Below are positions 62,900 to 64,000 of a stretch of 64,000 nucleotides of DNA, one piece after another. Below the pieces are notes generated by a model. It made no database searches and was not told where the DNA came from. It worked only from the letters and a program-made list of their open reading frames with translations. Numbering within the stretch: the first letter of the stretch is position 1; every line of letters starts with the position of its first letter. This DNA is from Branchiostoma lanceolatum (taxonomy: Eukaryota > Chordata > Leptocardii > Amphioxiformes > Branchiostomatidae). The stretch lies in assembly GCF_035083965.1 (NCBI RefSeq), contig NC_089722.1, positions 43,152,697 to 43,216,696 of the forward strand. The letters run 5' to 3'. Both the position numbers and the translations under genes were made by a program.

Positions 62900-64000
62900 A
62901 CAATTTCTGGTGTCCGTCGTCTCTCTGATATCTAGGGGGTCTCTTTAGACTATTTAGGCTCATTTGTTAAAATCCAACGATGGGGATTGATAGAGTGTGT
63001 ACCGTAGTGTTAGAAAAGCCCAAAATGTCTAATCTAATTTCCATGTGAAAAAAAAAACTAAATTTTCAGCCTCTCGTGACCGTAGTCTCGGACACCTAGG
63101 GGGTCTCTTTAGACTAATCAAGGACATTTGTTCAAAACTAACGAAAAAGATAGACAGAGTGTATACAGAAGTGCTAGAAAAACCTAAAAAGTCTGATCAG
63201 AAATGTATTTTTCCATGTAAGGAGAGAGCCCACAGTTTCGGCTTCTCGTGACCATAGTCTCTCTGACACTTAGGCCAACGATGCTTTGGGGGCGTGTCTC
63301 CTTTGGATAATTAAACACACTGGTGTTAAGATAGTTATCACAAATATCAGTATGAGTACTGTGTAGATCATTTTCCATTTCAGCCCCTCGTGACAGTAAT
63401 CCTTAATGATGCTTTGGGGGCGTGTCTCTTTGGCTTAATTAAGCACACTGGTTCTAAGATAGTTATCAGATATGACAGTACGGGTACTGTGTAGATGAGA
63501 GAGCCAAAAAATTCCATTCCAAAAGCCTTTCTCCTTCAAAAGAGACACCATTTTCCATTTCAGCCCCTCGTGACAGTAATCCTTAATGATGCTTTGGGGG
63601 CGTGTCTCTTTGGCTTAATTAAGCACTCTGGTTCCAAGATAGTTATCAGATATGACAGTACGGGTACTGTGTAGATGAGAGAGCCAAAAAATTCCATTCC
63701 AAAAGCCTTTCTCCTTCAAAAGAGACACCATTTTCCATTTCAGCCCCCCGTGACAGTTTTCCTTAATGATGCTTGGGGGCGTGTCTCTTTGGCTTAATTA
63801 AGCACTCTGGTTCCAAGATAGTTATCAGATATGACAGTACGGGTACTGTGTAGATGAGAGAGCCAAAAAATTCCATTCCAAAAGCCTTTCTCCCTCAAAA
63901 GAGACACCATTTTCCATTTCAGCCCCTCGTGACAGTTTTCCTTAATGATGCTTTGGGGGCGTGTCTCTTTGGCTTAATTAAGCACACTGGTTCTAAGATA
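62900..64000. repeat. ~180-bp satellite-like array running off the window
   Basis: Four high-identity copies start at 63371, 63551, 63731 and 63910 (period 180/180/179). Each contains 'ttccatttcagcccctcgtg', 'gctttgggggcgtgtctctt', 'cttaattaagcac' and 'gacagtacgggtactgtg'. Older, more diverged copies with 'ctcgtgaccRtagtctc' lie at about 62905, 63070 and 63245. The last copy is cut by the window edge. Confidence 0.92.

Overview
The window is animal nuclear DNA: GT-AG split genes with classical acceptors, dense minisatellites, tRNA-derived SINEs, non-LTR retrotransposon tails and foldback/MITE-like hairpins. The gene set (a GGT ectoenzyme, an intronless-coding Toll-like receptor, a tandem pair of C2H2 zinc-finger genes with alternating CGYRT and CDYSAAQK fingers, and a giant SWIM/USP/ULP protein) together with the repeat style suggests an invertebrate deuterostome, most likely an amphioxus (Branchiostoma). 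That organism call is inference from gene style; no database was searched.

Layout. 1-500 is a GAGT/GAAT microsatellite. 1378-2142 is a long foldback element. 2557-8530 (+) is a complete 11-exon gamma-glutamyltransferase gene (602 aa, all exon phases agree), with a five-copy tandem duplication of the exon 8 donor region. 10.7-13.3 kb holds two diverged copies of a putative TLR promoter/5' exon, the second split by a roughly 600-bp TIR-bounded element. 13630-16950 (+) is a complete Toll-like receptor (1106 aa). A decayed copy of its last ~35 codons lies 0.6 kb downstream. 18.3-18.8 kb is a 21-bp minisatellite. 19.7-26.6 kb is a tandem duplication carrying two minus-strand C2H2 zinc-finger genes (13 and 11 fingers). 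26.6-33.1 kb is repeat-rich with hairpins, a ~305-bp direct repeat pair and a SINE.

The right half (33132-62268, +) can be read as one gene of 36 coding exons whose splice phases are all compatible, giving about 2791 aa. Order: N-terminal zinc fingers; a 27-unit 12-aa repeat; a C2H2-like finger; a SWIM zinc finger; a region resembling the KDZ-transposase/HMGXB3-like core; a SAP-like segment; three tandemly duplicated linker exons; two consecutive USP (C19) ubiquitin-protease domains; a long 10-aa-repeat stalk ending in a SUMO-interacting-motif-like sequence; and a ULP1/SENP (C48) SUMO-protease domain with its complete His-Asp-Gln-Cys set. A DNA-transposase-like protein joined to two ubiquitin-protease modules and a SUMO protease is the most unusual content here. 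It is either a captured/domesticated transposon gene or a large intron-bearing transposon. Its 9.2-kb second intron holds two LINE remnants and a ~125-bp octamer-containing tandem array.

The window ends in a ~180-bp satellite-like array that runs off the right edge. Functional statements rest on motifs read by eye; exon joins were checked by hand for frame and GT/AG, not by transcript data.
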